The position numbers were made by a program, and so were the translations under genes. Shown here in pieces: positions 56,131 through 63,988 of a stretch of 64,000 nucleotides of DNA (position 1 is the stretch's first letter; each line of letters opens with the position of its first letter). A model generated the notes under the pieces. The model had not been told where the DNA came from and did not search any database. It saw nothing but the letters and a program-made list of their open reading frames with translations. Source of the stretch: Paenibacillus dendritiformis (lineage in GTDB: Bacteria > Bacillota > Bacilli > Paenibacillales > Paenibacillaceae); assembly GCF_021654795.1 (NCBI RefSeq), contig NZ_AP025344.1:5270501-5334500 (forward strand), given 5' to 3'.

Positions 56131-57444
56131 TTATACAAGCAGCAAGGTACCTTTAAAGTTGGCCGTTAATTTAGCTTCATAATCATTTCCAACCCCATAA
56201 TAGAATTTAAATTCGCACATGAGTCTCAAAGGGCCTGTTAATTGAAACGTTTCTGGGATACTGACTGAAATGATCTTCGGTTCTCTATAAGGAAACTCGT
56301 GTGTCATTGCCTCATATCTGCGGTTGGTTGTTGACACTTTAAATAAACTCCGAGATTGAGTCAATGATTTCCTGGAGTCATCGGCATGCCCTACGGAAAC
56401 CAAAAAAAATCTATTATCTGCTTGATCCGCTAAATAAAAACCGCATTCGGCACTAACACTAGAACGCCACGAGTGGATATGCTCGCATTCCACATTCAAG
56501 AATCCATCTATACCTAAAAGAGCATGCTCAAAAGGCACATCGGCAAGTTTATAGGTTACAGTTCCTGATTGCTCTTTCTCGTAAACTCTCCTTGACGAAA
56601 CTTCGTGGAAGTCAATTGGCACATAGCGAACCTGCGATCCTACTCTGATGGAACTAATCTTTTGAGCGAGCTGCTCAAACGTATCATTCGCGGATGCCGG
56701 CACTCCCTTGGCGTTGATGGCACCCGCTATTTTACTTCTTGCATCAACGCCAGATTGCTTTGCAGAATCGATCTCGGCCATAACATCCCGGCCATTGTAC
56801 ATCATGCGGCCATCTTCTGTTAAGGCTAATCCCGGAGCATTTGAACCATCTGATTTTTGCGGGCGTAAGTTTATTGAATTAAAGTTTCCAGCCATTGACG
56901 TCCATAGAACGCCGCGCTTAACGTCACCTTTAAAGAACCATAACTCTGGGTTAATTGAAGCATCAGGCGGCGCAGCCATAAATACCCGGCTGGATAAATT
57001 TGTTTCTCCAGACACGACCAGATTGCGGGAAGTAGCTATGTCACGGGCGTGGACATCCTTCGGAGTTACAAAGCCGCCTGTAGCCGATACTTGCTTACCA
57101 GATGTGATGTTACCGGGAACCGAGAAGTCACCGTTATCGCCTGCAATATCCGCCGCAGTCAGGACAACGTCACCAGTCTTGTTGTTTACCGACCTAACCG
57201 GCGCATCTATACTCGATATCTTCTCGTCCGTATACGCCCTTGCCTCTCCCAGCGCCTGCGAGACGTCTTCCTTCTCGGCCGCCTTTTCCTGCAGTTCCTG
57301 CAAGGCTTCGTAGGTCGTGTTCATCTGCCAGTTCATCCAGGCGGCTGGCGGCTTGTCGAGAACTTGGTAGCCTTCTTTGATTTTGGACTCCGGCGGCCGG
57401 ATGCCGGGCTGCTTCCACTCCGGAAGCGGCTTCTGAAATGCCAT
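56131..57444 (-). CDS. phage tail fibre / receptor-binding protein
   Basis: A 437-residue protein. The N-terminal 'FQKPLPEWKQPGIRPPESKIKEGYQVLDKPPAAWMNWQMNTTYEALQELQEKA' is the attachment part of Bacillales tail fibres, followed by a short coiled coil and 'VRSVNNKTGDVVLTAADI', a common fibre motif. The middle has 'DGRMMYNGRDVMAEIDSAKQSGVDARSKIAGAINAKG' repeats. The last about 180 residues are AT-rich and lack a family match; they probably form the receptor-binding tip. The start fits GGGAGGGAG. Confidence 0.82.
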   Translation of the reverse strand: MAFQKPLPEWKQPGIRPPESKIKEGYQVLDKPPAAWMNWQMNTTYEALQELQEKAAEKEDVSQALGEARAYTDEKISSIDAPVRSVNNKTGDVVLTAADIAGDNGDFSVPGNITSGKQVSATGGFVTPKDVHARDIATSRNLVVSGETNLSSRVFMAAPPDASINPELWFFKGDVKRGVLWTSMAGNFNSINLRPQKSDGSNAPGLALTEDGRMMYNGRDVMAEIDSAKQSGVDARSKIAGAINAKGVPASANDTFEQLAQKISSIRVGSQVRYVPIDFHEVSSRRVYEKEQSGTVTYKLADVPFEHALLGIDGFLNVECEHIHSWRSSVSAECGFYLADQADNRFFLVSVGHADDSRKSLTQSRSLFKVSTTNRRYEAMTHEFPYREPKIISVSIPETFQLTGPLRLMCEFKFYYGVGNDYEAKLTANFKGTLLLV

Positions 57445-57543
57445 ATGGCTCCCTCCCACATCGAATATATTGAAAAAGTTTCAGACCATTTCAGGAATCT
57501 ACTTCTTCAAGTAAAAAACTACTAGTGTATGCTGCAACCTCTC

Positions 57544-58182
57544 TTACACCGGAATCGGATAATCATGACCCGGCGTATAGACATCCCCAAGCGTGCCGCC
57601 GACGGTCATCGCTTCATCGGCCAGCCCATGCTCGCTCTGCTCCGGCTCGTCCGCCACGGAAGACAGCTCGAACGTCCCCGACAGATCCACCTGTGCCACG
57701 CGGACGCCGGCGGAGGTGACGCTTTGGACGAGGCGGACGAACTGCGCCGGGCTCATGCCGACGTGGTTCAGTTGCTCGTAAGGAACCTTGACGACCTGAA
57801 TCGCCGCGGGCTCGGGATCATGGGCGTCGTTCTGCTTTTCCCGGATCGCCAGAACCGACGGATCGGCATTGAGGGCCAAGGCCAGCACGCCGATGATGGA
57901 ATCGATATCCCCGCTCGCATTCAGGCGGGCCAGCTTCGAGCGCAGCAGGATGCGGTAGATCTCATCGGTCGCCTGCCCGCGGGGCTGGCCCAGATTGCCG
58001 CCAATGTCATCCAGCGCGGCGCCTTCCGCCTGCTCGATGCTCTTCCAGGCCGAGATGCGCTCCACCGTGGCGCGAATCTCGTTCATCTGTTCGAGCCAGA
58101 CGCTCACAAGCTGGGCGAAAAGGCTGTCTTCCTTAGCGATGACATCCGGCAGCAAAGCCATCACGTCATCCAGCTTAATCAT
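57544..58182 (-). CDS. baseplate-associated tail protein (XkdU / tail protein I type)
   Basis: A 212-residue protein: 'MIKLDDVMALLPDVIAKEDSLFAQLVSVWLEQMNEIRATVERISAWKSIEQAEGAALDDIGGNLGQPRGQATDEIYRILLRSKLARLNASGDIDSIIGVLAL'. The 'LDDIGGNLGQPRG..D..YR.LLR.KL' motif is shared by DUF2612 and related tail proteins that follow baseplate J. It overlaps the baseplate J end by eight bases, so translation is coupled. Confidence 0.8.
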   Translation of the reverse strand: MIKLDDVMALLPDVIAKEDSLFAQLVSVWLEQMNEIRATVERISAWKSIEQAEGAALDDIGGNLGQPRGQATDEIYRILLRSKLARLNASGDIDSIIGVLALALNADPSVLAIREKQNDAHDPEPAAIQVVKVPYEQLNHVGMSPAQFVRLVQSVTSAGVRVAQVDLSGTFELSSVADEPEQSEHGLADEAMTVGGTLGDVYTPGHDYPIPV

Positions 58183-59359
58183 CGCTTACCGCCACCTTGA
58201 TCCGCTCCGGCGCCACGCGGGCTACTTCGTAGAGCGGAATATCCACGTTGCCGCTGACCCAGTCGCCCGTGCCCAGCTTCACCTTCAATTCAATCACTTC
58301 TTCGACGCCAGCCACGTTTTGAATCGCCGCCAGCAGGCGGCTGTACACGATGCGCGAGCCTTGCGGCAGGCCGGTATAATCCTGCCGATCCGCGCCGACG
58401 CCGCCGATATACTGCGCGATCGCGGTGATGATGTCGTCCTCGCCGCGTGCCGGGAAAAGCGGCCCCGTCTTGACGGCCGCTTCCACATGCGCATCCAGCA
58501 GCTTCATGCGGCTGAAGCGAACCTCATGCTCGTTCCCGCTCACATCCCGCACCTTGACGCTCTCCATGCCGTCGGTGCCGATGCCGGCCGCCTTTTTCTC
58601 GAAAAGGGTTCGTGCAATCTGCTCCGGCTGCCCGCCATGCACATAGGCGCGAATCGACTTCGGCGGAACGCCCTCCGCGTTCGTCTCCATCGTGTCGTTG
58701 ACGCGCACGGCCGCCGACTTCACTTCCGGAAGCTGCATCAGAGCCGATACGATCGCGTCCACCGTGGCGGCATGACTGCCGTCCCGCGCCACCCGCAGCC
58801 GATCGCGGAACTCGGTGTCATTTTCCCGCTCGCGCCCGTTGGTCATGCTGTCCGGGTTCGTAATCGCCGCAATCTCCTTCACCGAAGTAAGCAGCTCCGT
58901 GACCGCGCCCGCCGGAACGTTGCCGCCGCTGCCCGGCACCATCGCCGTCACCTTGACCGCGCCCTTGCCGCTCTCATCCAGCGCGCAAGCCTCGTCCGTG
59001 GTGAACCAGACCCCCGACTTCGTGCCAACCTGCAATCCCGGCTGCACCGTATAATTCGGGGTTCCGGTAATCTGAATGCGCCCGTGCGCGGCCTGCTCCA
59101 GCTTCCGCCGCAGACCGTAGAATACGGCCAAAGCATCCAACTGGACGCCTGTCGCATATTGAATGTACGACTCGTGGTACACCTGCTCGACATCCTCCCA
59201 CAGCTCGGCCAAATGCCAGGCGAACACCTGCATCATCATGCCGAGCGGCGACGTCTCCGACAAATTGATATCCTGGCCCAGCCGTTTGCTCACGCCGGCC
59301 ACCATTTCCTCATAAATCTCGTGATACGTCTTACGCTTCAATCCCGCTGCTGTCAGCAT
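58175..59359 (-). CDS. baseplate J-like protein (XkdT type)
   Basis: A 394-residue wedge protein of the gpJ family, which forms the contractile baseplate. 'LGMMMQVFAWHLAELWEDVEQVYHESYIQYATGVQLDALAVFYGLRRK', 'GTKSGVWFTTDEACALDESGKGAVKVTAMVPGSGGNVPAGAV' and 'NDTEFRDRLRVARDGSHAATVDAIVSALMQLPEVKSAAVRVND' are the family blocks. The start is uncertain: ATG here, or a TTG two codons earlier with better spacing from AGGAGG. It overlaps the preceding gene by up to 29 bases. Confidence 0.92.
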   Translation of the reverse strand: MLTAAGLKRKTYHEIYEEMVAGVSKRLGQDINLSETSPLGMMMQVFAWHLAELWEDVEQVYHESYIQYATGVQLDALAVFYGLRRKLEQAAHGRIQITGTPNYTVQPGLQVGTKSGVWFTTDEACALDESGKGAVKVTAMVPGSGGNVPAGAVTELLTSVKEIAAITNPDSMTNGRERENDTEFRDRLRVARDGSHAATVDAIVSALMQLPEVKSAAVRVNDTMETNAEGVPPKSIRAYVHGGQPEQIARTLFEKKAAGIGTDGMESVKVRDVSGNEHEVRFSRMKLLDAHVEAAVKTGPLFPARGEDDIITAIAQYIGGVGADRQDYTGLPQGSRIVYSRLLAAIQNVAGVEEVIELKVKLGTGDWVSGNVDIPLYEVARVAPERIKVAVSDD

Positions 59360-59699
59360 AGACAAGCTCAACCTCCTCTCCGTCCGCGCTCGTCATCAGA
59401 ACATGCGCCTGCACGGTGCGCGAACGCGCATCCCATTCCACGGTGACTTCCTCCACCGACTGCACGCGCGGTTCATCCGCGATGCAGCGCATGATCGCCT
59501 CGCGAATGCTGTCTTCGCTTACCTGCTTGCCGACGAGCCGCTCATGATCAAGCCCCATATCCGGCGCCAAAAAATATTCGCCCAGACGGGTGCTCAGCCG
59601 AATGCGGACCGATTGCGCCAGTTCCTCGCGCCCGTCGATCCAGGCGATATCTCCATCGGTTACCCGAATATCTCCATCATGGAGCGCCCACGTTCTCAT
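59331..59699 (-). CDS. baseplate protein, DUF2634/gp25-like (XkdS type)
   Basis: A 122-residue protein with the gp25 lysozyme-fold pattern: 'DIAWIDGREELAQSVRIRLSTRLGEYFLAPDMGLDHERLVGKQVSEDSIREAIMRCIADEPRVQSVEEVTVEWD'. It is a baseplate wedge component that initiates sheath assembly. The start ATG overlaps the upstream stop (ATGA), a sign of coupled translation. Confidence 0.88.
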   Translation of the reverse strand: MRTWALHDGDIRVTDGDIAWIDGREELAQSVRIRLSTRLGEYFLAPDMGLDHERLVGKQVSEDSIREAIMRCIADEPRVQSVEEVTVEWDARSRTVQAHVLMTSADGEEVELVYADSSGIEA

Positions 59700-59968
59700 G
59701 ATCCCGCCACCTTTCCGACAATGACGCCGCCATTCTGGCCCGCCTCGGTGAACACGACGAGGACGCGGCTCCCCGGTTCGATCGCGATGTCCGGAGCCTG
59801 CTCCACAACCGGAAGCTGATACCGAATGAGGCCGGCTTCCCCGTCCAGCTCCACATCCGCCGTCCCGGACGACAGACGGACAACCGTGCCGATCTGCGCG
59901 CCCGCCGTGCCGGACATCTTATGATCGATCCAGGCCTCCAGGGCGCTGACCGCCCGATTCGTTCCCAA
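59696..59968 (-). CDS. small tail protein, DUF2577-like (XkdR type)
   Basis: A 90-residue protein, 'ALEAWIDHKMSGTAGAQIGTVVRLSSGTADVELDGEAGLIRYQLPVVEQAPDIAIEPGSRVLVVFTEAGQNGGVIVGKV', showing an OB-like beta pattern as in gpV-type or XkdR proteins at the tail tip. A TTG start lies seven bases after AAGGAGGTGG. Confidence 0.75.
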   Translation of the reverse strand: MGTNRAVSALEAWIDHKMSGTAGAQIGTVVRLSSGTADVELDGEAGLIRYQLPVVEQAPDIAIEPGSRVLVVFTEAGQNGGVIVGKVAGS

Positions 59969-60015
59969 TGCGCGCCACCTCCTTTTCCAACTGCAATTCC
60001 GCCAAAATGAACGGC

Positions 60016-60810
60016 CTAGATTTTGACCAAGTCCACCTCAGTCAAAAACTGCTCCGCCGATACCGTATGCTTGCCCCGCTTCACCTTGTACACGCCCTCG
60101 AACTCTTCGCTGACGAGCCGGATCTCCGCCCCCGCATGCAACCGGTAGTTCAGAAGCGATGTCGCCCGGACCCCGGCCTCCTTGTTCTCTTCATAGGACT
60201 GCGGACTGCCGATCAAGCCGCTCTTCGGCGACAGCCTGACGATGGAGCTTCCGCCGCCCCCCTTGCTCTGCGCTTGAAAATAAAGCTTCCCCTGCCGCGT
60301 ATATACGCCGGTCTTGCAGGCGGAAGCCGCGCGGCGAATCGCGTCCACCGGATCGCCCTTCACGATAAAGCCCTTCATATAGGCATGATCCGACTCCAAA
60401 TCTACCGGTCCATGCGGAATCTGCGCCCGCGTCAGCAGATCGCGAATGATCTCGCTCGCCTTCGTCCCGGGCCGGTACGTATGCGCCATCTCATAGATGG
60501 AGACTGCCACGTCATCCTTCACTTGTATCGTCGTGATCCGCTCGGTCTGCTCCCGCTTCGTCCGCACCTCCACAATGCGGCCCTGAAGCACCGTGCCGAG
60601 GTCTTTGCCGTACCCCGCGTTCACGATGACGCGCATGCCGGTCCGAATATTGGCCAGGGTATGCTTGGACAAATTGTAGATCTCCACCGTCGATTCGCCC
60701 GGCTCCTTGTCGTCGTCGAAGTCGGCAATGACGTTCATCGTCAAGTCGCCGTAAGTGAAGCGGTATCCGCCGATCAAAATCTCGCAGCCGCGCTTATATA
60801 AGTATTCCAT
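60016..60810 (-). CDS. tail hub protein (gpD/XkdQ type)
   Basis: A 264-residue late-control gpD-like hub protein. 'GGYRFTYGDLTMNVIADFDDDKEPGESTVEIYNLSKHTLANIRTGMRVIVNAGYGKDLGTVLQGRIVEVRTKREQTERITTIQVKDD' and 'YRPGTKASEIIRDLLTRAQIPHG' fit the XkdQ pattern. It sits at the junction of baseplate and tail tube. The start ATG follows GGGGGATGACG; the previous in-frame ATG is possible. It overlaps the preceding gene slightly. Confidence 0.85.
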   Translation of the reverse strand: MEYLYKRGCEILIGGYRFTYGDLTMNVIADFDDDKEPGESTVEIYNLSKHTLANIRTGMRVIVNAGYGKDLGTVLQGRIVEVRTKREQTERITTIQVKDDVAVSIYEMAHTYRPGTKASEIIRDLLTRAQIPHGPVDLESDHAYMKGFIVKGDPVDAIRRAASACKTGVYTRQGKLYFQAQSKGGGGSSIVRLSPKSGLIGSPQSYEENKEAGVRATSLLNYRLHAGAEIRLVSEEFEGVYKVKRGKHTVSAEQFLTEVDLVKI

Positions 60811-61114
60811 CGTCATCCCCCAAATGAAGGTGCACGGACTGCCCCAGCGTGTCCCAAGTAATCAACTCTCCCGGATTGTCGCCATACGGCACGATGACCT
60901 CCAGCGGGAACTCGCGCGTCTCCATGCTCTCGAACAAGGGCATTCCCCACACGAGCTTCACGCCGAGCGCGAGCGGCTTATCCCCTTCGGACAGATCCAC
61001 CGTAAAATAATCATGCGCCGCATTGTAGCGCACTTCGAACGTGTATGTTCGTTCCCCCAAGTCCATATCGAAGGAGTAGGGAATCAGATCTTTGTCGATC
61101 CGGATGATTGCCAT
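60794..61114 (-). CDS. baseplate plug protein (Pam3-plug-like)
   Basis: A 106-residue protein starting MAIIRIDKDLIPYSFDMDLGERTYTFEVRYNAAHDYFTVDL. The 'YTFEVRYNAAHDYFTVDLSEGDKPLALGVKLVWGMPLF' block matches DUF6983 plug-type domains that close the baseplate centre. GGGGGGAGA lies just before the ATG; a longer N-terminal frame lacks a site. Confidence 0.82.
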   Translation of the reverse strand: MAIIRIDKDLIPYSFDMDLGERTYTFEVRYNAAHDYFTVDLSEGDKPLALGVKLVWGMPLFESMETREFPLEVIVPYGDNPGELITWDTLGQSVHLHLGDDDGILI

Positions 61115-61175
61115 GCTTCTCCCCCCTTTTGTCCGCCGCCCGTCAGGCGGGGCGGGCTCTCCCAATGGGATCGCG

Positions 61176-61964
61176 TCATTTGACGCGAATGACTGTCCCT
61201 GGCGGCGGACTCATATAGGTGCTGACCCTTTTGAAATTCAGGGCGTGCAATGCCGTTACGCTGATTCCGAATTGCTTGGCGATCGAGGGCCAACTGTCGC
61301 CGGGCTGAACCCGATACATCCGTATCGGATCGCCCTTGGCCTTCGTCTTGCTCTGGTCCGACAGTAATTTCTTCCCGGTCTGCAGCGCCACGATCATGCC
61401 CGCCTGCGCGATGCCCGGCATGCCGGCGAGCTTCATCCCGGCCCGAATCCCCGCTTCGCTGACCTGGTAGTAGGCCGCGATATCTTTGACCGATTGGCCG
61501 GGGCGCACGACATGAACGTCCGGCTTCGGCCGGTAAGCCGTATTCCGCTTGCCGGAGCGGCTCTTCGGCTTGACGGCCGCTTTCCGCTTGGGCGGCAGCT
61601 TGTCATACGCGATCTTGACGAGATTGACCTGCTTCAAGGTCATCGCGAACGACATGCCGTTCGCGATCGAGTTGTCATGCGTCGTCCGCAGACTCGTAAT
61701 GACGCAATTCAACAGCATATTGCGGCCGCTATATTGCAGCAGCTTCCCTTCATTCATCGCGGTGACGAGCCGATGCCTGTAATTCGAGGCCTGCGGCCCG
61801 ATCAGCAAGCCTTCCAAATGCAGGCTCACCGTCTCCCTCTGCACATGGTCGGTGACCATGCCGCCCTTCTCGATGTTATGGCTGCTTACCTGCACCGAAT
61901 ATTCCGGTTCCTCGGAGATAACGAACAGCTCGACTCCGCCTAACTTGCTTTTTCGCGCACTAAT
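61176..61964 (-). CDS. LysM-containing phage tail protein (XkdP type)
   Basis: An N-terminal tail domain ('KLGGVELFVISEEPEYSVQVSSHNIEKGGMVTDHVQRETVSLHLEGLL') is followed by a basic linker and two LysM motifs ('VHVVRPGQSVKDIAAYYQVSEAGIRAGMKLAGMP' and 'MYRVQPGDSWPSIAKQFGISVTALHALNF'). The first ordinary start, GTG at 61895, would cut off 23 conserved-looking residues. The open frame reaches an ATT at 61964 that overlaps the tape-measure stop (ATTAG), with GGAGG 11 bases before it. So the real start is unusual or uncertain. It lies between tape measure and plug, as xkdP does in PBSX. Confidence 0.82.
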   Translation of the reverse strand: MSARKSKLGGVELFVISEEPEYSVQVSSHNIEKGGMVTDHVQRETVSLHLEGLLIGPQASNYRHRLVTAMNEGKLLQYSGRNMLLNCVITSLRTTHDNSIANGMSFAMTLKQVNLVKIAYDKLPPKRKAAVKPKSRSGKRNTAYRPKPDVHVVRPGQSVKDIAAYYQVSEAGIRAGMKLAGMPGIAQAGMIVALQTGKKLLSDQSKTKAKGDPIRMYRVQPGDSWPSIAKQFGISVTALHALNFKRVSTYMSPPPGTVIRVK

Positions 61965-63747
61965 AGGACATCATGCCTCCTTCCGCAACCACCGGCTTCG
62001 GCATTGGCTTCGGCGGCGGCAGCTTGCTCGCGATGCTTCGCTCGAACGAACGGAACGACGCGTCGAATTGCTCCCGCGCAATCCGCTTAATCTCCTCGAT
62101 CATCCGCATATCGATATAGCCGTTCACATTCAGATTCATGACCACGTTGCTGTTCGCGGTGACATCGAGGCCGCTCCGGTTCCCGGCAGGAAGCGGCGGA
62201 CCGAAGCTGCCCCTGCTGCCGGAATGGATAGGCTCCGGCAATGGAGAAGGCGGAGCAGACGCCAACGGGGCCTCTGCCATCGGCCGGTACGTTCCCTCCG
62301 CAACCGGAGGCGAAGGGAGCCGGCTTTGCACGCTCAGCTTGTTCGCGTCAGGCGCGGCGGCGGGTTGTTCCTCCTCTTTTGGAAGCAAAAACTTCTCTGC
62401 CGCCCACAGCCCGGCATCCAAAGCAAGCCCGCCCAAAAATCCGGCCGGCGTGAAACGCAGAAACTTCGTCGCCTTGCTCACGGCGCGGGCGCCTTTGAGC
62501 AGCTTGCCGAACCAGCCCGTCTTCTTCGCGGCGGACGCGGCCTTGCCGACATCCGAGGCGGTTGACGTCGAAGCGGCGATGTCCGCCATCGTCCCGGTGG
62601 CGGCCTGGACGGATTGCACGGTCTCCGCCGTCGTCTGGGCGGCTACTATCGCATCTGCGGGAGCAGCCGCGGTGCCGCCTTCCGCTTCCTCTTCCTTTTT
62701 GCGGCCGAACATATTCAAAGCGAAGTCGCCCGCTATGGCAGCTACCGTGCCCCATTTTCCGAGTTTTTTCAAAAATCCCCGCTGCGGCTTCGGATTCGTG
62801 ACTTTTCGTCGCGCTTGCACATACGGCGTGGACGCCGATGCGCTATGGCCTTGCGGAGCCGAAGCGGACGACGCAGCCGTTGCCAGCGGGGCGGCCGTCT
62901 TCCCTGCTGACGGTGGGGTAGCTGAACCGATTTTTGCCGGCGACGCGGCCGGAGCGCCTTGGGCTGGCGGAACCGGTGATCCGCCTTTGGCTGGCGGCAC
63001 GCCTGTACCGCCTTTGCCCGGCGGCGCAGCGGCCCCGTTCTTGGACGGAGCGACAGCCTTGCCAAGCTCCTTCTGCCGCTGCGCTCCTTCGCCGCTTCGG
63101 CCTGGAGCCCCTCTCTTCAGCTTAAGAGGTTTGCCTCGGCCCGGCTTTTTCTTCTTGTCCCGTCCTCCCCCCGCGAGACCGGACATAGCGTTCCCTCCGC
63201 CCTGGCAGCAGCAGCATTTGCATTGGCTGCCGCCGGAATCCCCGGTGAACAGCTTTTTCACATAGTTCACATTATCAATGACGCCTTTTACTTTCTTGAT
63301 GCTATCGCTCGCGGCATAGACATAATCTTGGGCGGTTTTCGCGAATTCAAGCGCTTTTTGCCAGTAGGATTTCTCCTCATTCCCTGACTTCTTGTCCTCC
63401 GCTTGCGCCGGGCCTTGCACCACGACCGTCGTGCTCTGAAGCGCCGACAGCGAAGCGGACAACTGCTGCCCCAGCTCATTTGGCCGGGCTGCATGCGCAA
63501 GATTCTGCCCACCCGGACGGATAGAGGCCTGTCTTCGCATCATATTCGCGATCGACTTCACATCCGACGCGATGCCGCCGGTCGCCAGGGCGGGTCCGCT
63601 CCGCTTCGGTCTGGCGGCGCGCTTCATCTCCGCGATCTGCTCCTGTATGCTGTCCGTCATAATCCGGAACACGGAGCCAATCTCGTCCAGCTTGCCGTTC
63701 ATCGTGCGCAGCTCGCGGTGCACATTTTGGGTAATCCGATCATCCAT
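61960..63747 (-). CDS. tail tape-measure-like protein with low-complexity core
   Basis: A 595-residue protein. The N-terminus is coiled-coil-like (NVHRELRTMNGKLDEIGSVFRIMTDSIQEQIAEMKRAARP), with a helical middle (SYWQKALEFAKTAQDYVYAASDSIKKVKGVIDNV). A cysteine cluster 'CKCCCCQGG' and a Lys/Gly/Pro/Ala-rich stretch (KKKKPGRGKPLKLKRGA, PGKGGTGVPPAKGGSPVPP) follow. Hydrophobic segments (LKKLGKWGTVAAIAGDFALNMFG and FTPAGFLGGLALDAGLWAAEKFLL) and a C-terminal 'NSNVVMNLNVNGYIDMRMIEEIKRIAREQFD', frequent at tape-measure ends, complete it. It is shorter than most tape measures and unusually low in complexity. Confidence 0.75.
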   Translation of the reverse strand: MDDRITQNVHRELRTMNGKLDEIGSVFRIMTDSIQEQIAEMKRAARPKRSGPALATGGIASDVKSIANMMRRQASIRPGGQNLAHAARPNELGQQLSASLSALQSTTVVVQGPAQAEDKKSGNEEKSYWQKALEFAKTAQDYVYAASDSIKKVKGVIDNVNYVKKLFTGDSGGSQCKCCCCQGGGNAMSGLAGGGRDKKKKPGRGKPLKLKRGAPGRSGEGAQRQKELGKAVAPSKNGAAAPPGKGGTGVPPAKGGSPVPPAQGAPAASPAKIGSATPPSAGKTAAPLATAASSASAPQGHSASASTPYVQARRKVTNPKPQRGFLKKLGKWGTVAAIAGDFALNMFGRKKEEEAEGGTAAAPADAIVAAQTTAETVQSVQAATGTMADIAASTSTASDVGKAASAAKKTGWFGKLLKGARAVSKATKFLRFTPAGFLGGLALDAGLWAAEKFLLPKEEEQPAAAPDANKLSVQSRLPSPPVAEGTYRPMAEAPLASAPPSPLPEPIHSGSRGSFGPPLPAGNRSGLDVTANSNVVMNLNVNGYIDMRMIEEIKRIAREQFDASFRSFERSIASKLPPPKPMPKPVVAEGGMMSY

Positions 63748-63988
63748 TGACTTGCCCCCCTCCTGTCCCGTACATCCATTCCATAGCGGCGGCGGCCTCG
63801 CATAATTCCTCGATGCTCATGCCGCTCGCTTCCGCATACGTAATGCCGCCCCGGCTGTTCAGGACAACACGCCAGAACAATTGCCGGAGCGGATTGCGGG
63901 AGATGGAATGTCTATACGCCGGATGATTCGGATTCCAAGGGCGTATCCACCATGCCCAGGAAGCGCGCGCATTCGAGCCAGAGCGGCG
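63740..63988 (-). CDS. tail assembly chaperone, frameshift extension
   Basis: An open frame of 82 residues whose last part reads WNPNHPAYRHSISRNPLRQLFWRVVLNSRGGITYAEASGMSIEELCEAAAAMEWMYGTGGGQVNG and overlaps the tape-measure start by a few bases. It has no start codon with a ribosome-binding site. It lies in the +1 frame of the preceding chaperone gene. Extension products just upstream of tape-measure genes are usually made by programmed frameshifting. Confidence 0.55.
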   Translation of the reverse strand, partial: RRSGSNARASWAWWIRPWNPNHPAYRHSISRNPLRQLFWRVVLNSRGGITYAEASGMSIEELCEAAAAMEWMYGTGGGQVNG

